This document shows positions 46,661 through 57,800 of a stretch of DNA of 64,000 nt, one piece after another. The translations under genes and the position numbers were made by a program. Numbering within the stretch: position 1 is the stretch's first letter; the number at the start of each line of letters is the position of its first letter. Below the pieces are notes generated by a model that was given only the letters and a program-made list of their open reading frames with translations, was not told where the DNA came from and ran no database searches. The stretch is taken from contig WION01000175.1 in assembly GCA_015039365.1 (NCBI GenBank), forward strand, positions 46,738 to 110,737, given 5' to 3'. This DNA is from Amanita rubescens. Taxonomy: Eukaryota; Basidiomycota; Agaricomycetes; Agaricales; Amanitaceae.

Positions 46661-46771
46661 TTGATTGATAGTGATCAGGATAAACCTGGGAATGCTTATG
46701 TAATGAACGCGACCACATGACTAATGATCAAACTCTTTTTTATCTCCATTTCGCGACAGCCAGACCATATC

Positions 46772-49197
46772 ATGAGTGACGTAACCGACAGTCTCCGTGA
46801 TAAACTCTTTCATTATGAATGCATGATTCAACGAGGGATTAAGGTCGGTAACATTTTGCAATTGATATCAAATGATACCAAGCGAATAGTAAGTCGTTAT
46901 TTTATCTACCTTATTTATCTCAAAGCCGTCAGCTTGAGACTTTTGAAGCGAGTACCGATGCGGCCTTGGCGCCTATTTTTAATGAATATCCGCTTGTCCA
47001 AAATTTCGTCATCAGCTGGGTTAACGAGGGCGAAGAGCCAACCTTTTTGGAGGATTGGCAAGAGTCGCTTCGTCGAGGCCAGAATCAACGGTACAGAAGA
47101 CCAGCGGCCGCACCTCGCACTCGTCCAACGACACCTCCAGAAGGCGATAGCGATCAGCCGCTTGCTGGCATCATATCAAGGCAGTCCCGTCGTTCGGCTC
47201 TACCTCGCGAAGATAACCTGCCCACAAGGACATCGGCACTCGCACCTTCGCGTCGTCGGGTCACAGTTTGCGAACCTGTTGATCCTTCAGAATCCGACGA
47301 GTCTTCATTCCCTTTGTCAAGACGGAAATCAAAGGCCAAGGCCGCCAAGCCCCTACCTTCTGACGCAGAAATGACGGCAACGGATGGCGAAACGCTTGGA
47401 AGAAAAGTTTATCACCGACGTCAACCAAAAGCAAATGGTAATATACACGATCCAGCGTGCAGTCACTGTCAACGTCGGCGCCTGCAATGCTTGGAGGATG
47501 AGTATGGCGGCGCATGTGTGCCATGCAAGAAGAGGAAGACGGGTTGTACGCATAGTGGCGTGAAAGGAAAGCGACTATCCAGGAAAGGAGAGGTGGGGAG
47601 CGAGACAGAGAAGGAGGTTGAGGAGCCAAGCAGGAAGAAGCGACGGAAGGTGAGGAAGAATACCGATACGGACGCAGAGGGTTTAGCCAAAGTCAAATCA
47701 AGCAAACGGCGACGGGTAGAGGATAGTAAGTCGCGTTTGGTTCTCATGCAGTAATTCATATTTAATGTAAAGTAGTGGAGGATCGTCAAAAGACAGCAAA
47801 AGAAGCGGGTAAGTTGCGTCCAGTTCCCATTCAGGCCATTCATATTTAATGTGAAGTAGTGAAGGATCACCAAAAGAAGGTAAATCAAGATGACCCGCCG
47901 TCGGGACTGGAAGAAGCGGGTAAGTCGCGGTCGCGTTTGGTTCTCATGCAGTAATTCATATTTAATGTAAAGTAGTGGAGGATCGTCAAAAGACAGCAAA
48001 AGAAGCGGGTAAGTTGCGTCCAGTTCCCATTCAGGCCATTCATATTTAATGTGAAGTAGTGAAGGATCACCAAAAGAAGGTAAATCAAGATGACCCGCCG
48101 TCGGGACTGGAAGAAGCGGGTAAGTCGCGGTCGCGTTTGGTTCTCATGCAAGTAATTCATCTTAAACGTGAAGTAGTGGAGAGTCGTAATCCAGATGATC
48201 CGCCGTTGGGACTGGAAGAGGCGGGTAAGTCGCGTCCAGTTCCCATCCCATTTATATTTAACGTGAAGTAGCAGATGACCCGCCAACGGAACTGGAATAT
48301 ATAGATGAGGAAGAAGCAGGTAAGTCGCGTCCAGTTCTTATGCAAGTAATTCATGCTTAACGTCGGTAGCGACTCAACAAGTTAATGCTGAGAGGATCGC
48401 GTCTAGTTCTCGTGAAAGAAATGAAGCAGTGGAGGATCAGGCTTCTGCAGGTACGCTAGTTCTCACTCAAGCAAATCATCGTTAACCTGGAATCAGTTGA
48501 GGAAAGGATGCGCCAACAGTTAAATACCGTGGAGTCTTACTTTGAGCACCAAGTAAATGTCCAAGCCCGGCGATTTGATGTCGAATGTCAAAGAATGCGT
48601 CACCTTGAAGACATGGTGCATCGAGTTGGTGACCAACTAGGCTCTATTGTCACTAGAGCTGGAACACGGATGACGGCTCATGAAGTCAATGCGGCCGAAC
48701 GATTGGAGCGTTTGGAAAAGCTTGTTGTGCACCTCGTAGAGAAGGTCGGCGAGGTTTGCGAATATCTCGGTCTTGAGGCAAACAAGCTGGATCGACTGCC
48801 ATCTATTGAGAAACGGCAGGTTCATGTGACATGGTTTGGGACGCCTTGGCCCAATAATGACATGGCTGAGTTCCTGGATCAAGTTGCCGCAGCATCGACG
48901 GAAGATGCTGAGAACGGCAATCAGGTTGTTGCATCAACGCCGCCTGTATCACATAGCCAGGTTGTTACTGAACAGCAAGAACCCACTGTCCCGCCAGATC
49001 CAGTTGAAACACCACTGCAAGGCGGCCCAGCCGCTCCGATAACTTTGACGTCATCGCCTTGGACGCCGTTGAGACTACCACCTCGGACGGGGGCTTTACA
49101 AACGACTTTAGATCGTTATATATCTCACGACAATAATGGTGCTCGGGCAAAGGGGAAAAAGAGGAAAACTGGTGATGGCCAACGTCAGAAAAAGTAA
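46772..49197 (+). CDS. Zn2Cys6 binuclear-cluster protein with amplified mini-exon array and C-terminal coiled coil
   Basis: Ten exons: 46772-46888, 46933-47725, 47776-47808, 47860-47919, 47976-48008, 48060-48119, 48177-48224, 48272-48319, 48370-48450, 48497-49197; 657 aa, all phases consistent. Residues 215-244 hold C-x2-C-x6-C-x8-C-x2-C-x6-C (CSHCQRRRLQC ... CVPCKKRKTGC), the GAL4-type zinc cluster, followed by a long Lys/Arg-rich stretch. Seven mini-exons of 33-81 nt follow, all with phase-1 introns at both ends, encoding repeats like VEDRQKTAKEAG and VKDHQKKVNQDDPPSGLEEA. The last exon is heptad-like (RLERLEKLVVHLVEKVGEV) and ends in a basic tail KGKKRKTGDGQRQKK. Probably nuclear and DNA-binding; the target is unknown. 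No sign of decay. Confidence 0.75.
47726..48125 (+). repeat. 200-bp tandem duplication containing two introns and two mini-exons
   Basis: 47735-47919 recurs at 47935-48119 with, as far as I can see by eye, no difference. The unit carries intron, 33-nt exon, intron, 60-nt exon. Flanking introns of the array share GTAAGTCGCGTCCAGTTC and a TTTAAYGTGAAGTAG acceptor end. Confidence 0.9.
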
Positions 49198-49240
49198 CAT
49201 AAGTTGGTACATATGTGCACAATGCATACTCATTTTATAA

Positions 49241-49617
49241 TTATAACGAAATGTCCTTCTTCATAATCATCCCTCTCGTGAGAAGTTCGGCTAGATGCTC
49301 TCTATACTGTAACCACCCTCGAATCACTGCCTTTGCCGGTACACCAAGTTCATCCGCCGCGCAATCCGCAGTGCTGTGGAAGCAGTCATACCATGGACCT
49401 TGCGCGAGCTCCATATTCTTATCGCATTCGCAGGTAAAAGCTTTGGCCGCAGCTCCTTCGCAAACGCCGAGCTGATTGGCGGCAGATTTGATAATTGCCG
49501 TTAAACAGTCATACCAACAGATGGTGGTCGCGCCTCTTATCTCTGATGCAGAGGTAATGTTACTTGTCGTTTAGTACTAGGCAAACGTTACTTACCTAGA
49601 AGTCCGTTGGCGGGCAT
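49241..49617 (-). CDS. Small protein with duplicated WYDC segment
   Basis: Two exons, 49596-49617 (MPANGLL) and 49241-49542, 53-nt intron (GTAAGT..CATCAG), 107 aa. Exon 2 has no ATG of its own, so simple frame searches miss it. The protein repeats a ~45-residue unit: ICWYDCLTAIIKSAANQLGV and GPWYDCFHSTADCAADELGV, each followed by a Cys or Ala-rich segment, and ends AELLTRGMIMKKDISL. No signal peptide. It converges on the 46772 gene with 43 bp between stops. Function unknown. Confidence 0.6.
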
Positions 49618-50850
49618 GGGATTCGTGTTGCGCTCTTGTTCCCCATGCCTGGTTTATATACGCAAAAGGTGAGTAGAACATTCCATGTATTCCATAAGGC
49701 AGCGCAGATCGGTTCTATTGTGCGACGCTTCTATTCAAGCAAGGCTTCTATTGTATAGAATGGATTCTCAAGCCCGGCCTACCATTAACGGTGGTCATTC
49801 TGCCCAGGGTGGCATTCTGGTATTCCACGCGGTACGTTCCAGACTCAGTGCGGCTAGACCCAAAACTCGTGCAGCTCTACCGCCCTTTTAGGATGCGGCA
49901 AAACCCGACGTATGCTACTGACGGCTTTAGCGATCGTGCCATCAGCCTTCTTCCGTAGAACGGGCATTGCCTAGATCAGGTAATGTCGCAGCGTCGCTTC
50001 AGATCATATCATTGCGCCTTCAACCACCTTCCAGGTAGGTAAGTTTCAGCATGATGTTTTACCATTAACGAGCTAATGGTGATCATTCTGCCCAGGTTGG
50101 CTGCACTACTTGCCTCTCACATCGGTACGTTCCAATCTCAATCGTTTTAACAATTGCTGAACAATATGAAGATTGGAACAGGCGCATTGTCTAAATCAGG
50201 CAATGTCACAGTGACATCGCACATCCTTCTCTCCCATCACCATTCTCCCGGCTCCTCTTACAAGCCTGATTTTGGATCGGATTGTGCGATGACGACAGGT
50301 GGGGTTGACTATGTCCAGAAACTAACAAAATCACTAGCAACACGATATAGAATTTGCCTCTACTGTGGGCTGCTAGTCAAACACATCTGTACGTTTCCGT
50401 CTCAACCATTTTAATGATGATGAAGAATATGAAGATCAGGACAGCGCACGTCCGGCTCTCTTTCTCCTCATACAAGCTTGACTTTGCATCGGCTTGTGCG
50501 CCGACACTTGACTTTGCGTCGGTTGTCTAGGTGGGGTTGACTATGCGTCACCTTGTCTTGATTGGAGCGGGCTTCTATCCTTGTTAGCAGTACGCATTTT
50601 ATGCCAGGGCTCTCCACCTCATGTACGTCAAAAACCCTTTTTGACACTTCACGAAATAACCCGGTTTTAGATGTCTTGCGGTTGTCTAGGTGGGATTGAC
50701 TATTGAGCGGGCTGTTTGCATCTCGTCCGTAAGCATCCTGTTTATTCAAATTTCCATCTACCACGGCTATAAATAAACCCCCACGGTGGTCCCCGGGTTG
50801 TTGTTTAGGTTTATTTAGAAATACAAGTTCAACCATCATCGATCATCACC
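49618..50850. other. Intergenic part of the island with gene scraps and hairpin array D
   Basis: No complete gene. The word aacccgacgtatgct near 49902 recurs near 61695 as acccgacgtatgct, linking this spacer to the one downstream of 61554. ggtggt/gattcattctgcccaggtkg occurs twice (49790, 50080). Array D lies at 50472-50554 and the promoter of the 50851 gene follows. Confidence 0.4.
50472..50554 (+). repeat. Hairpin-cassette array D (three cassettes)
   Basis: Cassette 1: ACAAGC/GCTTGT around TGACTTTGCATC (50472-50497). Cassette 2: imperfect GACAC/GTTGTC around TGACTTTGCGTC (50503-50527). Cassette 3: weak GGT/ACC stem around TGACTATGCGTC (50535-50554). It lies ~300 bp upstream of the plus-strand gene at 50851, and a decayed piece (gtgggattgactattg) lies at 50690. 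Confidence 0.8.
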
Positions 50851-51788
50851 ATGCGAAATACCATCGATCTTCCAGTTCTCGGTCCAAACACTAATTTGAA
50901 CCTCCCAAACCCACCTTCGAATCCACCAACCAACAAAGATTTAGCCAAGGCTAGTTTGCTGCGGCATTCTGCAGTGAATGCTTATTGTAAGTTGATTGAT
51001 GAGCGCCTATGGGTTCCTTACAACAGTATTCCTAGCCTTGGACAGGGTCAACGATGATGAAATGGCTGGTATTGCCAAATATGAGCACAAAGTGGTCGAT
51101 ATGGCATCAGGTACGCCTAATATTTCTTTGTTGAATTGACACGTTCTTACATCACAGGTGCACCCCCTTGGTTCAAGGAATCGATCAAAGAGGTCGTCAA
51201 TGATGCTATCAAGGATAGCATCAAAGCAAGTCTCATCGAGGTCCTCGGCCTTTGCGCTGGCCAATCCACGAACTTGCCCCAAATCCTAACCAACGTCCTT
51301 CAACCTATCAAGAACGACATCCGCGTGATAAATGATGCACTTCAACCTATCAAGAACGACATCCGCGCGATAAATGATGCACTTCAACCAATCAAAAACG
51401 ACCTGGCCATGATTAAACGTCAATCTGCCATGGTACGTAGGGTTTTTGATATCGTATAAAATTGCTTATTTTATTCGGTAGGTTCATAATCACACATTTG
51501 TCATATTCCACACGGACCCTTTTACCATCGTCCCGTTCCCAGACGGCGAGGATCCTACAAAAGAACCGGTACGTTATGATTTTTGTTTAAATGTGGCAGT
51601 GACTTACCGTTCTTTAGCATCAACTTCCACCGCTCTCTTCCCTCCAGGCCGTCAGGAACCTCTCGGATAATGACGTCAAAACGTATTTTGATAAGTACCG
51701 AGGAACGACACGAAGACATGCTAGAACTATTGAAGATAAACGCGCGGCAATACTGACCATGTTGGGCGTTAGTATAAAGTTGGATTGA
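50851..51788 (+). CDS. Island protein with LQPIKND repeats
   Basis: Five exons: 50851-50986, 51036-51110, 51158-51432, 51482-51568, 51618-51788; 247 aa; introns 47-49 nt, phases consistent. The middle has three copies of a 14-residue unit (LQPIKNDIRVINDA, LQPIKNDIRAINDA, LQPIKNDLAMIKRQ) encoded by 42-bp direct repeats, amphipathic and probably helical. The C-terminal part (FVIFHTDPFTIVPFPDGEDP, LPPLSSLQAVRNLSDNDVKT) resembles short hypothetical proteins common in Agaricomycetes. No enzyme motif. It converges with the TET/JBP-like gene (147 bp between stops). Confidence 0.7.
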
Positions 51789-51935
51789 GTTCATTTGTAA
51801 TTTGCCGTATACGTACTATGCAATATATGTGGTTGCGCTTAGAAAAGAGAGATTAAAGAGAGGGTAAGGATATCGTGTAAGTCTCCATTCAATCTTTTAT
51901 TGCGTTAATTAAGCATCATCATCCAGCTGTCCTCA

Positions 51936-53261
51936 TTATTCATGCGAAACAATACATGGTACGGATGCTACGCTGCGTTTCTGGCTCTCCTTCCAATCGT
52001 TCTGCGAGTCGACCATGATATTCTTGTCGGTAAAGCAGGTCAACGCCAACCGAATACCGCTGGTCAATGGCGCGCTCATGTGACCAAGAAAACTGGCGTT
52101 AAAGGCGGCAGCTTCACCTTCCTGTAATGGTACCTTGGTGGCATAGTTGGGGGTACACAGTTCCCCGCCTTCGAACTCGCCCATAGGGAACACCCAAGTT
52201 AGGCCGGCGTCGTTTCTATCTGTGTGCATGATATCACTTACGCCGTTTGTGACCGAAACGGCTGTAAAAGTTCCACCAAAGTTCAGGTCGGGATAATTGC
52301 GAAACATTTGTTTTTTTTCCATATATTTCGCCATCCTATAACTATTAGACAGATTTCCAACTGAATTAATCAAGAAACTCACCGGTCCCTATGCACCCAT
52401 TCCTCTTTTGTGTAATGTTCCATCAAACGCTTAACCGGAGGAGCGATATATTTCTTTACCGCCCGCATGAAATCCAAGCATTTGATGGCTTGATTCAAGT
52501 TTTCGCATCGTGTATCCACCGTAACACCAGCTTCCGTGTCGTACCGACGCCAAATCCCGAGATGGTACGATTTGCTGGTGGTCGATCGCGCGCTGGACGA
52601 TTCCTTGGTGTTATGTGCTGTTGGGTTCGTCTTTATGAATGCTTCCCATCGTGTCTTTAAGACTTTTGCGCCGTTCTTGCTCAATACGTTGACGAACTTG
52701 TGAAACAAGAAGAGAGGCTGGATCCCGGCGAATATCTTTTCTTTTTGAATGTCGGCGATGTAACCTTTCTCGGTGTTGGCGTCGAAGAAGACGGATGGGC
52801 ATGGGACATGTAAGGTACCCGTCTGGGTTATGTACCCAGAGGTGTCCATGTCGTATTTCCACATTTTTGCCTGCATTACCTGATTCTCGTTGCGGCAGCG
52901 TACCAACTCCCCTGGTGCGGCGACAACGAGATACGTTTCTGCGGACGGTCAGTTATTACATTTAATCAATTTTGAATGAACGCGCGCACCCCATTTCGCT
53001 TCTGCCGCTGCTCGCGCTGCCCTTATCTTAGGCGCGTCTCTCTTTCTCTTCGCCTTTTGCGCTTCCTTGCTCTTCCTACCCTGTTTAGTTCCCGTCTTTA
53101 CAGAATTCTTAGAGACGCCTTCTGGCAAGTCTTTTGCGGGTTGAAGATAATAACGCAAGTTTTTGCCTGCAATCGACGTCAGTAATATCACAAATGTCTC
53201 ACATGTACTTACCGCCTCTGCACTTTTTCTTCTTTGGGTTCTTTTGCGCGATGTTGGCCAT
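51936..53261 (-). CDS. 2OG-Fe(II) dioxygenase, TET/JBP-like fungal type
   Basis: Four exons: 53213-53261, 52990-53166, 52383-52938, 51936-52335; 377 aa; introns 45-51 nt. The N terminus is Lys-rich (MANIAQKNPKKKKCRGG, KEAQKAKRKRD), probably nuclear. The last exon carries the double-stranded beta-helix signatures: HTD at 298-300 (H-x-D iron ligands), FPMGEFEGGELC after it, distal His at 346 (LGHMSAPLTSGIR) and Arg 356 as the likely 2-oxoglutarate contact. FPMG.FEGG after HxD is typical of the 2OGFeDO JBP1/TET group expanded in Agaricomycetes, whose relatives oxidise 5-methylpyrimidines in DNA. Substrate here is inferred. The frame is intact. A second ATGGCCAACATCGCG copy at ~53450 shows that the 5' region was duplicated. 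Confidence 0.72.
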
Positions 53262-53582
53262 GGGTAGAGCGGTAGAATTGTCGCGTTGTTGCCGACGGAT
53301 TAGGAAGTGACCGTGACCGATGCCCGACTTAGTAAGTGACTGACGGGTGATACCCGATGTCAATTGAATTGATACCCGCATCCTCCGCCGTCACCACTCC
53401 CCGCAATGATTATATGAATCTCATATGTACTTAATACCTCTCGCGATGTTGGCCATAAAAGTGTTAATACCCAATACAATTGGTAAGTGACTGTGACCGA
53501 TGACTGACAGTGATGCCCGATGTCAGTTGAATTGATACCCGACGTCAGCACAGCCACATCCCCTGCCGTCTCTTACTTCGTA

Positions 53583-54250
53583 ACCACCACGTCTATCCCC
53601 GCAACGACGTTATTGCCCCACGGACAGTGTGAAAGAGTGCGCAGTATCTTGCGGACACGTAGACGCCCGGCATAAACACAGTTGCGGGTAATTGGCGTGG
53701 TTGAATTAGGAGCGGTGAAGAAACCGTTCATAAAATGTTCCAACGGTATGTGTTCAACTTTCTTTAATACGCTAAAGTTGAGCACACATAGGCTTGCCCT
53801 CCCACGCTCACCACCACGTCTATTCCCGCAACGACGTTATTGCCCCACGGACAGTGTGAAAGAGTGCGCAGTATCTTGCGGACACGTAGACGCCCGGCAT
53901 AAACACAGTTGCGGGTAATTGGCGTGGTTGAATTAGGAGCGGTGAAGAAACGTTTCGGCAAAAATTTCATTTGGTATGTATAATTGAACTCTGTTTAATA
54001 TGCGATTGAGCACGCACACAGTGTATTTCGGATATGTAAACGTTCCAACGGTACGTGTATCGATATTCAACTTTCTTTAATACGCTAAAAGTTGAGTACA
54101 CATAGACCTGCCCTCCCACGCTCACCACCACGTCTAACCCCGCAACGACGTTATTGCCCCACGGACAGTGTGAAAGAGTGCGCAATACTTTGCGGACACG
54201 TAGACGCCCGGCATAAACAGTTGCGGGGTAATTGGCGTTGGTTGGTTCAA
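53583..54250. repeat. Triplicated ~130-bp block upstream of the dioxygenase gene
   Basis: ccaccacgtctatycccgcaacgacg...gtagacgcccggcataaacac occurs at about 53583, 53811 and 54122. The minus strand of each copy encodes the same peptide (YAGRLRVRKILRTLSHCPWG), so the unit is probably an old exon, tandemly copied with its flanks. A separate duplication (gatacccgatgtcaattgaattgatacccg) lies at 53350 and 53513. Confidence 0.8.
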
Positions 54251-54327
54251 CATTTCCTTTTTTGGCCTCTTCGTCCCGGTCCCTTTCAAGTTGGTCCCAG
54301 CTCGTGCCCGCCGTGTTTACGCCCAAG

Positions 54328-54419
54328 CACGCGTTTGACTTTGCGTCGACGCGTGTGTCGGTGACTTGACTTTTGCGTCGGTCATTCGTTGGGTTCAAGG
54401 TTGACTGTGCGTCGCCTTG
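54328..54419 (+). repeat. Hairpin-cassette array E (three cassettes)
   Basis: Cassette 1: CACGCGT/ACGCGTG (54328-54334, 54349-54355) around TGACTTTGCGTC. Cassette 2: TGAC/GTCA around TGACTTTTGCGTC (one extra T). Cassette 3: CAAGG/CCTTG (54396-54400, 54415-54419) around TGACTGTGCGTC. Confidence 0.9.
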
Positions 54420-54644
54420 TCTGTAACCGGCCCGGGTCTTCTCCGTTCAGAGAAAGAAATTTTCATTAGGTATGTATAATTGAACTCTGTTTAATACGCC
54501 ATTGAGCACGCATACAGTGATGTAAACGTTCCAATAGTACGTATATCGATATTCAACTTTCTTTAATACGCTAAGCACATATAGGCTTGCCCATGGTTTT
54601 CCTTTTTTTTTTTCAACAGTTGCTCAGCCGCGCTTACGCCCAAG

Positions 54645-54726
54645 CACGCGTTTGACTTTGCGTCGACGTGTGTGTCGGTGACTTGACTATGCGTCGGTCG
54701 TTCAAGGTTGACTGTGCGTCGCCTTG
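54645..54726 (+). repeat. Hairpin-cassette array F (three cassettes)
   Basis: Cassette 1: CACGCGT/ACGTGTG, one G-T wobble where array E has G-C. Cassette 2: TGAC/GTCG, one wobble, loop TGACTATGCGTC. Cassette 3: CAAGG/CCTTG around TGACTGTGCGTC. It ends 95 bp upstream of the helicase start codon. Arrays E and F sit in a larger duplicated segment (taatacgctaa.., aagcacgcg..). Confidence 0.88.
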
Positions 54727-54820
54727 GCTGTAACCGGCCCGGGCCTTCTCCCGACGCCGCGACGCGCCCTCTTGGCGTGATGCGCATTGACGTCATACAT
54801 CTATCCTCATCCCTCCCATC

Positions 54821-57800
54821 ATGCTCGGCAAACGCTCTGCCCCTACTGCCCCTGCTGCCCCTGCCCTCAAGAGATCCAGAGCCGACAAAGAGAATCAAAA
54901 CCCGTTAGTATGCCATATGCGTCCATGTCCATCATACTAACCCTTCATTCTCTAGACAAACCCGCACGTAAGCCTCATATATGCGCGTTTTGTCGGCACA
55001 ATGACTGATCCCTCATCCTGCAGAGAGTTGGAATCTATCGTCATTACCCTTGCATATCCCAACTCTATTACCACGCCGTTGCTTCAGGCTACTGGCTTTA
55101 TCGTCAACACTGAGCACCGAATATTATTATGTTCGGCTTGCCAAGAAGTTATCGATCCTGGGCACTTCCGATCCCACATCGTCCAAAAACACAAAAATCT
55201 CTCTGCGCCTGCCGATCTACAGACCAAGTTTGACAAGGACGTTATTCCTCAAGTCCCACCTTTCGCTACCTTTCCCGTTCCCTTTCCAGAGTCTCCCGTA
55301 CATCAGATCCATGGTCTTGAGCCTCCAAAGGTGGAGTATATGATCTGCAAGGACTGTAACCACGGGTATACGAGTTCAAAGACGTTCAACAAACATCCTT
55401 GCGTCAAACGCGACTATATCCCCAATCATTCATTTTCTGCCGTTCAACGCTTTTCAACCAATCCTCAACATTCTTGGTTCCCTGTCACCCTCCTGGAGTC
55501 ATCACCGCCGCCACCTCTGACTCGATGGGAGGCATTCAAGGAGCAGCTCAAAGCCACGCCTCCTTGTTCGGCCGATGCGTCCAATACCGACAACTATCGC
55601 GTCCTCCGCCAGATTTTGCACAAGGAGCGGTGGATTGAACATGTCCAAGGCAAGGACCTGGCAAAGCTGAAAGAGTTGGTCTCTTTTTCCGTCAAGAACA
55701 AACCTTTGGGTAGCCTTGTTCGGCATATACATGCGTACCTTGCGCATGTTCAAGCTCAACTTACGGACAAGTACATTCGGCGACTGATAGGAACGCGTCC
55801 GGCTACGGAGCATGAGCATACCTTTGCTCTTCATCACTCGGATGTCGGCTGGGACACTCATCGCAAATACGCCTATGTCATGGCTGCCGCCCTCTCCCTT
55901 CTCATAAACAATGTCAAAAACCCGTCGCAGCATTACTCTTTTGATGTTCCTTTTGACATTTTGACATTATCAGAGTCTCTCTGGGAAGCGCTGAGTGCGG
56001 AGCATGAGGAAGATGAACCGGAGGAGTCGGGAACGGGGGATTTAGATGACGAAGAGGAGGAAGAGGCGGAGGAGGAAGAGGAAGAGGAAGAAGACAACGC
56101 CAACGATGACGGTACACCTCATAATGCATACAGCCCTTCTGAGGCGAGGCCGCCGCCCAAGACTAGCCCCAAGGTCCAACAGGCGCTAAACTCGTTGCTC
56201 CTGGCCCTATTCTCACAAACGGCCTACAAAAACGACCCGTTTTTCAGTCCATTCACCCGTTTCCTCGTCCTCGCCTCTGTCAATGCTAAGGGAGAGTGGC
56301 AAGCAGCGGGTCGCATAACACAGAAGATTGCGTCAATCTTGTTCATAGGACGGCTGGTCTTTGCTCAAAAGTTGCTGGATACAAAGGATCAAAATCCGTC
56401 GTTTAACACTTTGAGGTATGAGATGCGTCCATTCTCTAGTTCTTTTCTCAATCGTTATAGTGCGTATGAACTTGCCGTCAAGCCGTCACTGCAAGAGGGT
56501 AGCGAGAGCGTCATGCCGATGCTCTACATCCTCTTGCGCTGTTTCTTGAGCATGAGATCGGCCGACGACAGTATGTTGGTCTTTAACGCACCCGATCTCA
56601 GCGGTCAGTCTGCCATTATTGGTCAACACCAACTTCATGTGCAGGCCATCGGAGACGCGTTGCGGGAACTGATGCAAGATATCAAGAAGGAACTCGACGA
56701 ACTCTTGTTCCATCAACCAGAGTTTGACATGCCAGAGGATTTATTCATTCATGATGAACCCAGGTGCAAGGAGTCTGGGTATAGCTTCGCCTCTGATCCA
56801 CGCAATCGTTGGACCTCGCGTGATGCGAAATCTCTTGCTCATCATGTCCTGATTACCGACCATCTTTTCCGACGTTTTTGTATCGAGATGGAAGACGGGC
56901 GCATTCTGTGGCAGTCTGTGGCTTGCATGGATCAAATGCGGCTTATCTATAAGGTCCAAGAGAGCCTCGCCATCGCTCTCATTCTGAGTTCAGGCCAGCC
57001 GGCCAGAGGTACTGAGCTGGCAAGCCTCTTGTATGCCAACATCCCCGGCGGATCTATTCGCAACGTATTTGTGTTATTCAACATGTTGATATTGCGTGGT
57101 TCGTACAACAAGACCAGTTTCGCTACTGGAAGGGACAAGACGATGGTCAGAGTGCCATTGATCGAAATTGGCAGGCAGCTCATTCGGTTCCTCGTCTTTG
57201 TGCGGCCTTTGTATTGCATCTGGCAACGCCAATTCAGGCCAAAAATGAACTCGAATGCGACGTATTTCCTCTTTGCTGGGCTGGAGCGAGCCGTGACTTC
57301 GGACGACTTGTCCTTTGCGCTGCGACAATATTCGCTCAAACGATTCAGCATCCCCTTGGGCCTGAGCCTTTTTAGGCAATACATGGCGTTTATCACGGCG
57401 TGCAATGAGCCGCTATTCGCATCTGTAAACTCTTCCAAGGGAACGACGTCTGCACAAGAGCAATTCGGTCATACGGGAGAGATGGACCGCATGCATTATG
57501 GTGGAGATGAACGTATTCCAGCCGGGATGGACCGCTATACGTTCATGGCTACTGCGGCTGTCAGCGGAGTTTTTCATATCCTCTTTGGACATGAACCGCG
57601 CGTCTTGCGGATGCTGGAAAAAGGGAACGGTATGCGGGCTCGCCACTTGGCCACAATACATGGAATTCGCCAACCAACTGCTTCATTACAGCCTCCCGTC
57701 CAGCAACCTCATGTAGCGGCCGCCAGCATCGACACGGCAGCGCTGGTGATCACCAATAGACTACTTCCCCCACTGGTCAATCACCTCAATCGATCCGTTG

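Noticed and set aside
47469..48354. Minus-strand frames up to 176 codons with a repeated hydrophobic peptide
   Set aside because: They are antisense to the intron/mini-exon array, and the repetition reflects the array; the plus-strand model with ten matching junctions is far better supported.
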